Below, piece by piece: positions 46,893 through 56,029 of a stretch of 64,000 nucleotides of DNA (the first letter of the stretch is position 1; every line of letters begins with the position of its first letter). The stretch spans positions 95,749 to 159,748 of the forward strand of contig NZ_PDYY01000009.1 of NCBI RefSeq assembly GCF_002743255.1, written 5' to 3'. Position numbers and translations under genes: made by a program. This DNA comes from Sporosarcina sp. P2. Its GTDB lineage: Bacteria > Bacillota > Bacilli > Bacillales_A > Planococcaceae. Under the pieces are notes generated by a model. It saw only the letters and a list, made by a program, of their open reading frames with translations. It had not been told where the DNA came from and ran no database searches.

Positions 46893-47456
46893 ATGGAGCG
46901 AATTACTTGGGATCAGTTCTTCATGGCGCAAAGTCATTTGCTGGCGATGCGCAGCACGTGCACGCGACTCTCGGTAGGATCCATTTTAGTACGCGATCAA
47001 CGCATTATTGCTGGCGGCTACAATGGCTCGATATCGGGCGGAGATCACTGTATTGAACACGGCTGTTACGTCGTAGATAATCATTGTGTTCGAACGATAC
47101 ACTCGGAAATGAATGCATTACTACAATGTGCTAAATATGGTATACCGGTTGCAATGGCGACCATTTATGTCACTCACTTCCCGTGTTTACAATGTAGTAA
47201 AGCATTGATTCAAGCGGGTATTGAACGCGTTAAATATGCCGCAGATTATCGAAACAGTGAGTATGCACTTGAGCTATTTGCGCAAGCGGGTGTGGAGATT
47301 GAAAAAGTGCCGTTTGACGAGCGTTCTATTGACTTCGCCAGTGAAGAGAAATTTTCATTATTCAACGAAATGTTGACGAAAATGCAGGAACTTGGCGCTG
47401 AACCTGAAGAACTGGATACCCTTTTGCAAAGGGTGAATCATTTATTTGGCAATTAA
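46893..47456 (+). CDS. comEB: ComEB, dCMP deaminase family
   Basis: 187 residues. Zinc deaminase site HSEMNALLQCA (His-x-Glu) and PCLQC. The STCTRLSVGSILVRDQRIIAGGYNG start and the GGDHCIEHGCYVVDNHC insert match dCMP deaminases. It is not essential for DNA uptake in B. subtilis although it lies between comEA and comEC. ATG after GGAGG. Confidence 0.94.
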   Translation: MERITWDQFFMAQSHLLAMRSTCTRLSVGSILVRDQRIIAGGYNGSISGGDHCIEHGCYVVDNHCVRTIHSEMNALLQCAKYGIPVAMATIYVTHFPCLQCSKALIQAGIERVKYAADYRNSEYALELFAQAGVEIEKVPFDERSIDFASEEKFSLFNEMLTKMQELGAEPEELDTLLQRVNHLFGN

Positions 47457-47473
47457 TCCGATCGATACGATGG

Positions 47474-49798
47474 ATGTATATAGCGATTCCTATTGCGATA
47501 TCTGCGTTTGCAGCTGAGCTTTCAGGATCGCTTTTATTTTTGAATGTAGTATTCCTCATACCGTTCTACTTTTTACGCAAAGATTATCTACACCTTCTTC
47601 TTTGCTCACTTATTGCAAGTCTCTCCTTTTTCTATTTCTCAAGTCAATTTACATCACTTCCTGAGGACTCAGTCGTGACCTTTCATTGGAAAGATCAAGT
47701 GAAAATCGATGGCGCTAAAGTGAAAGGTTTCGCTATTCTGACTGATGGCACGGTCGTCTATATGATGTATTCATTGGCTTCCGAACTACAAAAAAGTCAA
47801 TTTCAGTCTGCGCGATTAGCAACATATCAGTTCACGGCTGAAGTGGAGCCGAAAGAACTGGAACCAGCGGCCCATGACTATTCATTCGATATGGCACGCT
47901 ATTTACGAATGAATGGCGCGGCGGGAATTCTAGAAGCCACCCGGATCACGTCGAGCGTACCCCTCACAACACTGCGTTCGCGACTCTCTCACTATCGTTC
48001 TGCGATCAAACAACATATTCATGATCAATTTCCACCTTCACTTGTTACAGAAGCTGAAGCATTATTGATTGGTGACCGTTCGGGAATGGATCGTATCTTG
48101 CAAAAAGAGTATCAGACGCTTGGTATTACGCATCTCTTTGCGATATCGGGGTTGCATGTCGGTCTATTGACGTTTTTCATTCGCGCGATTTTGTTGCGTA
48201 TCGGTTTTCGCAAAGAGTGGGTGACTTACGGATTACTCATGTTCTTACCAATCTACGCATGTCTTGCGGGCGGAGCGCCGTCTGTCTGGCGTGCATCAAC
48301 GGTGACAATGATTGTATTGCTTGCTGTTTCAGGCAATTTTAAATTGCGCCTGGACGATGCTCTTGCTTTGAGCGCGTTACTTTTTATCGTCATGCAACCT
48401 TATATCGTCTTTCAACCGGGATTTCAGCTCTCGTATTTAGCTGCGTTTTCTTTATTGTATTCGTCAGCTATTCTTAGCCAAGCGAAAAATGGAATGGTCG
48501 TTTCGTTTTTTGTTACGGTCATTACGCAAGTCGCGCTTTATCCCATTTTGCTGTATCACTTCTACGAGTTATCAATTTCTTCTTTTATTGCGAATTTGTT
48601 CTATGTTCCTTTGTATTCTATATGTATTTTGCCAGCTAATTTACTATTGCTGATCTGCACGTTTGTCGCACCACCGCTGGCAACACTCCTTTTTATAATC
48701 TATGAGCCTGTGAGGCAGTGCATTGGTAGTATGACAACTTGGTTTGCTTCCTTCCCCTACCAAATGTGGACGCCCGGACAACCGGATGGTGTGGGCTCAG
48801 CACTTGCCGTTCTGGGTATTCTCATTTTTCTAGTCTGTCTGGAAAGAAAGAAGTTCGTCATGGTCGGCCTTATTTGCTTACTACTCCCAGCACTCTACAT
48901 GGAAATTAAGCCGATGCTTCACCGTGATGCGATCATTTCCTATGTAGACGTAGGGCAAGGTGACAGCACGATAATCGAAATGCCCTATCGGAAAGCAGTG
49001 TATGTGATAGATACAGGTGGAGTGGTTCGTTTTGGCGAAACAGATTGGAAGACACCGGAGCAGCCTTTTGAAATTGGACGAAATATCGTTGTGCCGTACT
49101 TAAAAGCGAAAGGGATCACGAAAATCGACCGGCTGATCATATCCCATGCTGATCTAGATCATATGGAAGGTGCCGATGAAGTATTGGAAGAGTTAAAAGT
49201 AAAGGTAATTCATTTGCCGCCTGGGAGTGAACAGGAGAATGTGATGGATGAAGTGTTGAGATTGGCAAAAAAACAGAACATTCCAGTGCAATTAGTTAGG
49301 GATGGGGTTAATTGGAAAGAGGAAGGCTATCAATTCCAATATGTAGCACCTGAAGAGCGAATATATGACGGTAATGATAGTTCACTAGTACTTGTAATGA
49401 AGCAAAAAGATCTTCATTTTATCTTTCCAGGAGATCTAGAAAAAGAGGGGGAGCAGCGGTTTTTGCAACAATATAGTTTTGCTGATTTTCAACGTGTCGT
49501 ATTGAAAGCCGGCCATCATGGAAGCAAGACGTCAAGCACAGAGGCGTTTATCAACTTTCTTCAACCTGAGTTTATTATTGTATCGGCAGGGAGAAATAGT
49601 CGCTATGGACACCCACATGAAGAGGTAATCGACCGCTTCCGTGAACATGGTATTCCTTTTTGGTCAACAGCTGAGCAGGGAACTATTGAAGTGCGCGTGA
49701 AAGACGGAGTGTATTCCGCCACTTCGAGTAGAATACAAATTCTCGACGAGGGGATAGATAAAAGAAAAGTCGATCACCGCGTCCAGTTTCCGTACTAA
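47474..49798 (+). CDS. comEC: ComEC/Rec2 DNA-uptake channel with altered C-terminus
   Basis: 774 residues. Membrane competence domain with GITHLFAISGLHVGLLTF, GGAPSVWRAS and several helices; C-terminal metallo-beta-lactamase-like domain with VDVGQGDSTII, SHADLDHMEGADE, GNDSSLVL, FPGDLEKEGE and KAGHHGSKTS. It carries single-stranded DNA across the membrane. The usual ending stops near KDGVYSATS (about 751); the last 23 residues are encoded across antisense transposase DNA. ATG at 47474 has no good site; an upstream in-frame start coupled to comEB is possible. Confidence 0.93.
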   Translation: MYIAIPIAISAFAAELSGSLLFLNVVFLIPFYFLRKDYLHLLLCSLIASLSFFYFSSQFTSLPEDSVVTFHWKDQVKIDGAKVKGFAILTDGTVVYMMYSLASELQKSQFQSARLATYQFTAEVEPKELEPAAHDYSFDMARYLRMNGAAGILEATRITSSVPLTTLRSRLSHYRSAIKQHIHDQFPPSLVTEAEALLIGDRSGMDRILQKEYQTLGITHLFAISGLHVGLLTFFIRAILLRIGFRKEWVTYGLLMFLPIYACLAGGAPSVWRASTVTMIVLLAVSGNFKLRLDDALALSALLFIVMQPYIVFQPGFQLSYLAAFSLLYSSAILSQAKNGMVVSFFVTVITQVALYPILLYHFYELSISSFIANLFYVPLYSICILPANLLLLICTFVAPPLATLLFIIYEPVRQCIGSMTTWFASFPYQMWTPGQPDGVGSALAVLGILIFLVCLERKKFVMVGLICLLLPALYMEIKPMLHRDAIISYVDVGQGDSTIIEMPYRKAVYVIDTGGVVRFGETDWKTPEQPFEIGRNIVVPYLKAKGITKIDRLIISHADLDHMEGADEVLEELKVKVIHLPPGSEQENVMDEVLRLAKKQNIPVQLVRDGVNWKEEGYQFQYVAPEERIYDGNDSSLVLVMKQKDLHFIFPGDLEKEGEQRFLQQYSFADFQRVVLKAGHHGSKTSSTEAFINFLQPEFIIVSAGRNSRYGHPHEEVIDRFREHGIPFWSTAEQGTIEVRVKDGVYSATSSRIQILDEGIDKRKVDHRVQFPY

Positions 49799-49876
49799 AT
49801 GATCTTGTGGCACCAACTGCTTGATAGTGGGCAACTCCAACTGTTCGCGTTCATTATTCTGATTTTTCGTCATCAT
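49718..49876 (-). mobile_element. IS1182-type transposase remnant (N-terminal piece)
   Basis: About 53 codons read MMTKNQNNEREQLELPTIKQ and then LVPQDHLVRKLDAVIDFSFI and YPLVENLYSTRSG, the opening of IS1182-family transposases as I remember them. The rest of the transposase is gone: past about 49718 the strand is comEC sequence. The fragment therefore overlaps the 3' end of comEC in antisense, and no left IS end is visible. It cannot be active. Confidence 0.8.
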
Positions 49877-49909
49877 ATCTATCCCCTCAATAAGTGTTTA
49901 ACAGGAATC

Positions 49910-49982
49910 AAGTTGATTGGAGCGAAGGAAGGCGCTGAGGCCGTGCCCGCGGAAAGCGTCCATCCGTAGCGGAAATCAACTT
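49910..49982. repeat. Short dispersed-repeat element, ends AAGTTGATT...AATCAACTT
   Basis: 73 bp bounded by exact 9-bp inverted ends, with TGGAGCG next to the left end and AGCGGA next to the right, and a GC-rich interior (CCGTGCCCGCGGAAAGCG). From memory, longer intergenic repeats with these same ends occur in many Bacillaceae and Planococcaceae; this would be a shortened copy. No ORF. It lies directly beside the transposase remnant. Confidence 0.6.
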
Positions 49983-50025
49983 TTCCATACGTTTACTTTA
50001 TTGTAAATGAAAAAAGACAGTAGAC

Positions 50026-50064
50026 AAATAGACACATCCCCCAAGTTGGTGGATGTGTCTATTT
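50026..50064. terminator. Terminator between comEC and yqzM
   Basis: 14-bp stem AAATAGACACATCC / GGATGTGTCTATTT plus inner CCAAG pairs, then TTATAC; between converging genes. Confidence 0.8.
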
Positions 50065-50078
50065 TATACAACAGTTGA

Positions 50079-50213
50079 TTAGAGTGCGACGATATCGATG
50101 ATCGTAGCAACAACAAAAATTGCAGAAAAACCGATAAACGCTACTATAAAGCCGATGCCGCTGTCAATCGCATCATTACGTTTGGATTGGACATCATGTT
50201 CAAATTCATTCAT
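50079..50213 (-). CDS. yqzM: YqzM family small membrane protein
   Basis: 44 residues: MNEFEHDVQSKRNDAIDSGI, then one hydrophobic helix (GFIVAFIGFSAIFVVATIID). It matches B. subtilis YqzM in length, opening and position between comEC and holA, and follows TAGGAGGTG. Function unknown. Confidence 0.9.
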   Translation of the reverse strand: MNEFEHDVQSKRNDAIDSGIGFIVAFIGFSAIFVVATIIDIVAL

Positions 50214-50343
50214 TGCTACACCTCCTAATTCCATACTAAGTATAGATGAAAGTGAAAGAAAAATCCATTAAAATTGCAGTTTTTAGGAGTTGCAACGTAC
50301 GTTGACACAAATTGTTCATAGAGTAAGTAAATTATTCGTTACA

Positions 50344-50375
50344 AGAGCGGAGTTGCTTATAGCAAATTCCGCTCT
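50344..50375. terminator. Hairpin downstream of the 54-residue gene
   Basis: AGAGCGGA / TCCGCTCT with an inner TTGCT/AGCAA stem. T-rich only on the plus side; probably ends the minus-strand gene at 50388. Confidence 0.45.
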
Positions 50376-50387
50376 GTCTCTTTAGAA

Positions 50388-50552
50388 TCAATAATATTTA
50401 TCCTTTTCTGCTGTCTCCCGATGGTTCGGAGTCATCGGTTCCTGTTTCGGTGCTAAATGTTCGAGCTCTGTTAACTCTAGGGATATTTCTTCTTTCACTA
50501 CAGGCTTCGAATGTTTACGGGAATTTACTTGTGGACGGTTAGACTTTTTCAT
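50388..50552 (-). CDS. Small hydrophilic protein, unknown
   Basis: 54 residues, basic N-terminal half (MKKSNRPQVNSRKHSKPVVK) and acidic/proline C-terminal half (ELTELEHLAPKQEPMTPNHR). No membrane segment or known motif. The site AAAGGAGG stands eight bases before ATG, and the earlier in-frame ATG at 50600 has none, so the gene is likely real. Divergent from holA. Confidence 0.65.
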   Translation of the reverse strand: MKKSNRPQVNSRKHSKPVVKEEISLELTELEHLAPKQEPMTPNHRETAEKDKYY

Positions 50553-50654
50553 CAAAAAACCTCCTTTACATGCTAGTATGGAGAAATGATTGATTTTCAT
50601 GTATAGTTATCACAGGTTTTTAATAGCAAGCAATCGGTAATTGAGGTGAAGAAA

Positions 50655-51662
50655 GTGGTTACAAAAATTTGGAGTCAAATTGAAAAAGGCGATGTGCAGC
50701 CAGTTTATCTTCTGACAGGCACCGAGCAACACTTACTGGACGAAACAATTAAGAGGTTAATTAAGGCAGTGCCTGGTATGACATCATCTGATGTGAATCG
50801 ATTTGATTTAGAAGAGATTCCAATTCAGGCTGTGCTCGAAGTGGCGGATGAATTTCCGTTTTTAGTCGACCATAAATTGATCGTCGCAAAAAACTGTTCA
50901 TTCTTAAAAGCGACGGATCATTCGAAGGAAAAGCAAAATCATCAACTTGAACTGTTGGAAAAGTGGCTAGAAAATCCATCTCCTACGGCTACAGTAGTGT
51001 TTGTCGCACCTTATGAAAAGCTTGATGCACGAAAGAAAATCACGAAAAAAATAAAGAAACATGCTGTTGTCGTAGAAGCGGTTGCGTTACAAGGGCAAGA
51101 TGTATCTACGTGGATTATGCAGCAAGGTAAAGATAAAGGTATTGAATTCGATAAAAGAACAGCTGAATTTCTTATGGAAATGTCTGGAACCGACTTACTG
51201 ACATTGTCAACTGAAATCGATAAGCTAGCTGGCTACTTAGCGTTTAAGGGCACGGTGGATATCAATACAATTGAGCAACTAGTAACTAGGACACCTGAGA
51301 TGGACGTATTTCGCCTAACGGATTTATTTGTCAATAATAAACGGGCAGAATCCATCGCTGTCTATCATGACTTAATACGTAATGGGGAAGAGCCGATCAT
51401 GCTGGCGTCACTCGTTGCGAGTCAAGTGCGTTTAATGATTCATGTGTCAAATTTACGGAAAAAAGGTTATCAACAACAACAAATCGCTACAACGCTTCGG
51501 ATCCATCCATATCGTGTTAAATTGATGATGCAACGAAAGCTACCCTCTTTGGAAGTGTTGCTTAAAGCATTGGATAATTTGGCGACTATTGATCTGCAAC
51601 TTAAAACGACGGGTGGTAATCGTCAGCGTAAATTGGAATTATTTTTAATGAATGGACTATAA
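50655..51662 (+). CDS. holA: DNA polymerase III delta subunit
   Basis: 335 residues. Clamp-loader AAA+ fold with degenerate nucleotide site (YLLTGTEQHLLDETIKRL), FPFLVDHKLIVAKNC, TEIDKLAGYL and C-terminal collar domain with RIHPYRVKLMMQRK. Opens the sliding clamp. Two GTG codons compete; the second, at 50655, lies five bases from GAGGTGA and is preferred over 50646. Confidence 0.94.
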   Translation: MVTKIWSQIEKGDVQPVYLLTGTEQHLLDETIKRLIKAVPGMTSSDVNRFDLEEIPIQAVLEVADEFPFLVDHKLIVAKNCSFLKATDHSKEKQNHQLELLEKWLENPSPTATVVFVAPYEKLDARKKITKKIKKHAVVVEAVALQGQDVSTWIMQQGKDKGIEFDKRTAEFLMEMSGTDLLTLSTEIDKLAGYLAFKGTVDINTIEQLVTRTPEMDVFRLTDLFVNNKRAESIAVYHDLIRNGEEPIMLASLVASQVRLMIHVSNLRKKGYQQQQIATTLRIHPYRVKLMMQRKLPSLEVLLKALDNLATIDLQLKTTGGNRQRKLELFLMNGL

Positions 51663-51671
51663 GAACGCAAA

Positions 51672-51703
51672 AAAAGACTGCCGTCACGATGAGGCAGTCT
51701 TTT
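51672..51703. terminator. Bidirectional terminator, holA / rpsT
   Basis: Perfect 11-bp stem AAAAGACTGCC / GGCAGTCTTTT. Confidence 0.9.
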
Positions 51704-51712
51704 AACATATCA

Positions 51713-51964
51713 TTATTGAGCTTTTTTAGTTAGACGTGATTTTTGACGAGCAGCAGTGTTTCTTGGGATAAGACCTTTACGGGCAGCAGTATCCAATTGT
51801 TTCACAGCATCTCTCAAAAGTTCTTCAGCGTTCTCTTCTTTATTAGTAAGAGCCGCATCCGCTTTACGGATTGCAGTACGCATAGAAGCTTTTACGTGAG
51901 AGTTTTGCTCGTTAGCAGCAGCACTTTGCTTCACGCGTTTAATAGCACCTTTAATGTTTGGCAT
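51713..51964 (-). CDS. rpsT: Ribosomal protein S20
   Basis: 83 residues, highly basic: MPNIKGAIKRVKQSAAANEQ, RTAIRKADAAL, GLIPRNTAARQKSRLTKK. Binds 16S rRNA early in 30S assembly. ATG at 51964 is seven bases from GGAGGTG; the Met at 51973 is too close. Confidence 0.98.
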   Translation of the reverse strand: MPNIKGAIKRVKQSAAANEQNSHVKASMRTAIRKADAALTNKEENAEELLRDAVKQLDTAARKGLIPRNTAARQKSRLTKKAQ

Positions 51965-52039
51965 TTCATTCACCTCCAGCTTTCAGGTAAGGCAAGAGTG
52001 TTTCCACAATCATCCGGATATCTCTTTACAACAAGCATA

Positions 52040-52068
52040 ATTTTATCAAAGCTACCGACAGATTGCAA
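52040..52068 (-). promoter_or_regulatory. Promoter of rpsT
   Basis: Minus strand TTGCAA (52068-52063), 17-bp spacer, TAAAAT (52045-52040). Confidence 0.6.
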
Positions 52069-52158
52069 GAAAAAAAGTAAAGCGATTCAACTTTACAGTA
52101 ATCTATTCGAGAATAAACGCCGGTAAATTGCACAAACTTGTTAGTAGAGGTGAAGAAA

Positions 52159-53196
52159 ATGAGTGAAATCAATTACTACCGTACGGATTTAATTGATGAA
52201 AGTGATGAGTTTGTCAGACATCAGACCGAGCAAGAGGAAAAAAAAATAAAGGAAATGTCCGGAATACATGTCGAAGAACAAACAATCGGTCGAATTAAGG
52301 CGACTACTGTAAAAGTGACAGCGGAAGGGGAAGAAGAAATCGGGAAAGCGAAAGGTACATATATTACGCTGACGATTCCAACACTTGCTGTTCACGAAAT
52401 CGAGGAGCTTCAAGTATTATGTAAACTTGTGGTAGAAAAAATGGACAAATTGATTAAAGAAAAGTTACCGGGCGGCGTAAAAAAAGTGTTGTGTGTTGGT
52501 CTTGGCAACCGAGAAATTACGCCAGACGCTGTGGGACCCGCAGTTATGGATTATGTGAAGGAAGTTATTCCAGATTATTACGAAGCAGATGAGAGTGGTG
52601 TCATGGTGTATGCGCCGGGTGTAACCATTCAGACTGGTTTGGAAACTGCTTCTTTTGTTAAAGCGATTGTAGATCACAGTAAGCCGGATCTATTGCTTGT
52701 CGTTGATGCGCTTGCTGCAAGGAGTAGCGCAAGGCTTTGCCGCACGGTTCAGCTGACGGATACCGGTATTCATCCGGGCTCGGGTGTAGGTAATAGCCGC
52801 AAAGAGTTATCGGAAAAAAGTCTCGGCATCCCTGTGATTGCCATAGGTGTACCGACAGTGGTGGATGGACCTGTACTAGTGGCGGATGCTATTGATACAA
52901 TGTTCGGCTATATCGCAGCGAAAATAGAAGAAGATGGCATGCCTTCGTCAAAACTTTCAACAGGTCGGTTCCCCCAACGTTCAACAAAAGATGCGGATCG
53001 TACAGCGCTTGGCCCCATATTTGGTGATTGGTCATCGTGGACGCATGAAGAACGAATCCAATTATTTGAAGAAGTGCTGACAAATCAGGAATTGGCGACA
53101 TTTATTTCACCAAAAGAAATTGATTCATGGGTCGCAAATTACGCCATTGCATTATCTTCTTCATTAATTACCTGGATTCACAAAGTAAATGAATGA
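52159..53196 (+). CDS. gpr: GPR, germination protease for SASPs
   Basis: 345 residues. Atypical aspartic protease (A25) that degrades small acid-soluble spore proteins at germination and is made as a zymogen. CVGLGNREITPDAVGP, YAPGVTIQTGLETASF, DALAARSSARLCRTVQLTDTG (in part) and GIPVIAIGVPTVVDG are family signatures. The propeptide is short (RTDLIDESDEF region). ATG at 52159 follows AGAGGTGA. Sigma-G control is expected; the upstream GAATA ... CACAAACT is only a weak candidate. Confidence 0.95.
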   Translation: MSEINYYRTDLIDESDEFVRHQTEQEEKKIKEMSGIHVEEQTIGRIKATTVKVTAEGEEEIGKAKGTYITLTIPTLAVHEIEELQVLCKLVVEKMDKLIKEKLPGGVKKVLCVGLGNREITPDAVGPAVMDYVKEVIPDYYEADESGVMVYAPGVTIQTGLETASFVKAIVDHSKPDLLLVVDALAARSSARLCRTVQLTDTGIHPGSGVGNSRKELSEKSLGIPVIAIGVPTVVDGPVLVADAIDTMFGYIAAKIEEDGMPSSKLSTGRFPQRSTKDADRTALGPIFGDWSSWTHEERIQLFEEVLTNQELATFISPKEIDSWVANYAIALSSSLITWIHKVNE

Positions 53197-53249
53197 ACTA
53201 GTCATTGACCTTTTTTCTTCCGCATAGTGTGGAAGATGGAGGGATTACT

Positions 53250-54050
53250 ATGAAAAAAACTTTGCAAATCTGGATGAGCGTTATTTTTGTATTGTTCATC
53301 TTTCCTGTCGTCTTGCAGTACATTCCCAAACAGCCAACCATTTCCACTGCCCTCTCGTTAAAGGAACCGAGCACAATTGTCTATGCATCCAATGTATTGG
53401 AGGAAGATATTCGACCGAAGATAGAAGGGAATGTGTTGATTTATTCGACCCACTCACATGAAGCGTATGAACCTATTACGCAAGCAGCGAACGGAAAAGT
53501 GGCGGTATCCCATCATTCAGAGAATATTTTAAAAGTGGGCGAGCGGCTAAAAGAAAATTTAATTTCACATGGCCTAGCAGCAGAACAGCTCGATATCGAT
53601 ATTGTGAAAATCATGCAACAAGAGAAGATACCGTATCACCGTTCGTATGCTGCGATTAGACCCTATGTGGAAAAGAAGGTTAACGAGCAATCTTATGATT
53701 TAGTCATTGATATGCACAGAGATTCGCTCGGCCCTTCAAAAACGACGATCACACATGCCGGTCAACGCTATGCAAAAGTGGCATTTGTCATTGGTAGAGA
53801 CCATCCGTATTACGAACGGAACTTGGCCAAAGCGAAGCAATTGAAAAATGAGATGGAAAAATTAGTGCCTGGCATTACGCGGGAAATCATTATTAAAGGT
53901 GGCCGTGGAGTAGATGGTAAATACAATCAAGATCTAAATACCAGCATTATATTAATCGAAATGGGCGGTGTGGGTAATACGGAAATGGAGCTCAATCAAA
54001 CGATCTCTGTCGTTGGTGAATCTATTTCCGCTATGATGATTGTGCAATAA
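53250..54050 (+). CDS. spoIIP: SpoIIP, engulfment amidase/endopeptidase
   Basis: 266 residues. N-terminal membrane anchor (about 4-24, QIWMSVIFVLFIFPVVLQY), then Amidase_3-like SpoIIP domain: IYSTHSHEAYEP (zinc His), DIVKIMQQEKIPYHRSYA, DLVIDMHRDS, FVIGRDHPYYERN, NTSIILIEMGG. Cuts peptidoglycan with SpoIID during engulfment. Shorter than B. subtilis SpoIIP (about 400), missing much of the linker. ATG at 53250 follows GGAGGG. yqxA, between spoIIP and lepA in B. subtilis, is absent. Confidence 0.92.
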   Translation: MKKTLQIWMSVIFVLFIFPVVLQYIPKQPTISTALSLKEPSTIVYASNVLEEDIRPKIEGNVLIYSTHSHEAYEPITQAANGKVAVSHHSENILKVGERLKENLISHGLAAEQLDIDIVKIMQQEKIPYHRSYAAIRPYVEKKVNEQSYDLVIDMHRDSLGPSKTTITHAGQRYAKVAFVIGRDHPYYERNLAKAKQLKNEMEKLVPGITREIIIKGGRGVDGKYNQDLNTSIILIEMGGVGNTEMELNQTISVVGESISAMMIVQ

Positions 54051-54061
54051 TCTTTCAAATA

Positions 54062-54090
54062 TTGAAGTCTGAACCGTTCACTGCTATAAT
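54062..54090 (+). promoter_or_regulatory. Promoter of lepA
   Basis: TTGAAG (54062-54067), 17-bp spacer ending in TGC, TATAAT (54085-54090): strong extended -10 promoter. Confidence 0.75.
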
Positions 54091-54133
54091 TCAAGTAGCT
54101 TAAATAGGTACGTACATGTAGGAGTGAACAGTG

Positions 54134-55957
54134 ATGAATCAAGAGCAGAGAGCAATACGTCAAAAAAACATTCGAAATTTTTCTATCATTGCCCATATCG
54201 ACCACGGGAAATCAACGCTGGCGGATCGGATACTAGAAAAAACAGAAATAGTGAAAACACGTAACATGAAGGCCCAATCATTGGATTCGATGGATCTAGA
54301 ACGTGAGCGCGGTATCACCATTAAATTGAATGCCGTTCAGTTAGTCTATACAGCAAAGAATGGTGAAGACTATACATTCCACTTGATCGATACACCAGGA
54401 CACGTCGACTTCACATATGAAGTTTCAAGAAGTTTAGCTGCTTGTGAAGGCGCTATTCTTGTAGTAGATTCTGCGCAAGGCATCGAAGCGCAAACATTGG
54501 CGAACGTTTATCTAGCGCTAGACAATGATTTGGAAATATTACCTGTTATTAATAAAATCGACCTACCGGCGGCTGATCCAGACCGTGTGAAAAAAGAAAT
54601 TGAAGATGTGATTGGATTAGACGCATCCGAAGCAGTTTTAGCTTCCGCGAAAGCCGGAATTGGGATTGATGAAATCCTGGAACAGATCGTAGAAAAAGTT
54701 CCAGCACCACAGGGAGATCCGGATGCGCCACTAAAAGCGTTGATCTTTGACTCTCACTATGATCAATATAAAGGTGTTATCGTCAATATTCGTATCGTAG
54801 AAGGAAAAGTAAAGCCTGGCGATATGATTCGCATGATGGCAACGGGTAAAGAATTTGAAGTACTAGAACTAGGTGTCTTCACTCCAGGTATTTCTCCACG
54901 TGATGAATTGACTGTAGGAGATGTAGGATTCTTATCTGCCTCCATTAAAACAGTAGGCGATACACAAGTAGGGGATACGATTACACTTGTCGATGATCCT
55001 GCCGAGGAAGCATTGCCAGGTTACCGTCGTATGAATCCGATGGTGTTCTGCGGACTGTATCCAATCGATACATCCAAATACAACGATTTGCGTGAAGCGC
55101 TTGAAAAGCTCGAACTAAATGACTCTGCGCTTGAATATGAGCCAGAGACATCACAAGCGCTAGGCTTCGGTTATCGTTGTGGTTTCCTAGGACTGTTACA
55201 CATGGAGATCATTCAGGAGCGAATCGAACGTGAATTCAAGATCGATTTGATCACGACAGCACCTAGCGTTATTTATAAAGTAAACTTAACGGACGGCTCG
55301 ACGATGAACGTCGATAACCCATCGATGATGCCTAGTGCACAAAAAGTAGACTTTGTCGAAGAACCATATGTTAAAGCTTCCATTATGGTACCGAATGATT
55401 ACGTAGGGTCTGTAATGGAGCTCTGTCAGCGTAAACGTGGGGATTTCTTGACGATGGATTATATGGACGCATCCCGTGTCAATATTATCTATGAACTGCC
55501 ATTAGCTGAGATTGTTTATGACTTCTTTGACCAATTAAAGTCTAGTACAAAAGGGTACGCATCACTGGATTATGAATTGATTGGCTATAAACGATCGAAA
55601 CTCGTTAAAATGGATATTTTGTTAAATGGTGAAACTGTTGATGCGTTAAGCTTTATCGTGCACAGTGACTTTAGCTACGAACGTGGGAAGGCGATTGTTG
55701 AGAAACTGAAGTCGTTAATTCCAAGGCAACAGTTTGAAGTGCCTGTCCAAGCGGCAATCGGGCAGAAAATCGTTGCACGTTCAACCATTAAATCTATGGG
55801 TAAAAACGTCTTAGCAAAATGTTACGGTGGAGATATTTCTCGTAAACGTAAATTGCTCGAGAAACAAAAAGAAGGTAAGAAAAAGATGAAGCAAGTTGGC
55901 TCTGTGGAAGTTCCACAAGAAGCGTTCATGGCTGTTCTTAAGATGGATGAAGAATAA
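54134..55957 (+). CDS. lepA: Elongation factor 4 (LepA)
   Basis: 607 residues. GTPase with [13 protein letters not shown] (G1), RGITIK (G2), DTPGHVD (G3), [10 protein letters not shown] (G4), then EF-G-like domains and the LepA-specific C-terminal domain ending in [25 protein letters not shown]. Back-translocation and ribosome assembly roles are described for the family. ATG 54134 chosen; GTG at 54131 is possible. Confidence 0.97.
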   Translation: MNQEQRAIRQKNIRNFSIIAHIDHGKSTLADRILEKTEIVKTRNMKAQSLDSMDLERERGITIKLNAVQLVYTAKNGEDYTFHLIDTPGHVDFTYEVSRSLAACEGAILVVDSAQGIEAQTLANVYLALDNDLEILPVINKIDLPAADPDRVKKEIEDVIGLDASEAVLASAKAGIGIDEILEQIVEKVPAPQGDPDAPLKALIFDSHYDQYKGVIVNIRIVEGKVKPGDMIRMMATGKEFEVLELGVFTPGISPRDELTVGDVGFLSASIKTVGDTQVGDTITLVDDPAEEALPGYRRMNPMVFCGLYPIDTSKYNDLREALEKLELNDSALEYEPETSQALGFGYRCGFLGLLHMEIIQERIEREFKIDLITTAPSVIYKVNLTDGSTMNVDNPSMMPSAQKVDFVEEPYVKASIMVPNDYVGSVMELCQRKRGDFLTMDYMDASRVNIIYELPLAEIVYDFFDQLKSSTKGYASLDYELIGYKRSKLVKMDILLNGETVDALSFIVHSDFSYERGKAIVEKLKSLIPRQQFEVPVQAAIGQKIVARSTIKSMGKNVLAKCYGGDISRKRKLLEKQKEGKKKMKQVGSVEVPQEAFMAVLKMDEE

Positions 55958-55965
55958 TTAAATTC

Positions 55966-55998
55966 AGCGAAAAGGGGGCAAACCGCCCTCTTTTTGCT
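55966..55998 (+). terminator. Terminator of lepA
   Basis: AGCGAAAAGGGGGC / GCCCTCTTTTTGCT with G-U pairs, short AAACC loop, embedded T-run. Confidence 0.7.
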
Positions 55999-56029
55999 GT
56001 TTACATACTCAAACAAAGGATGTGACAGC

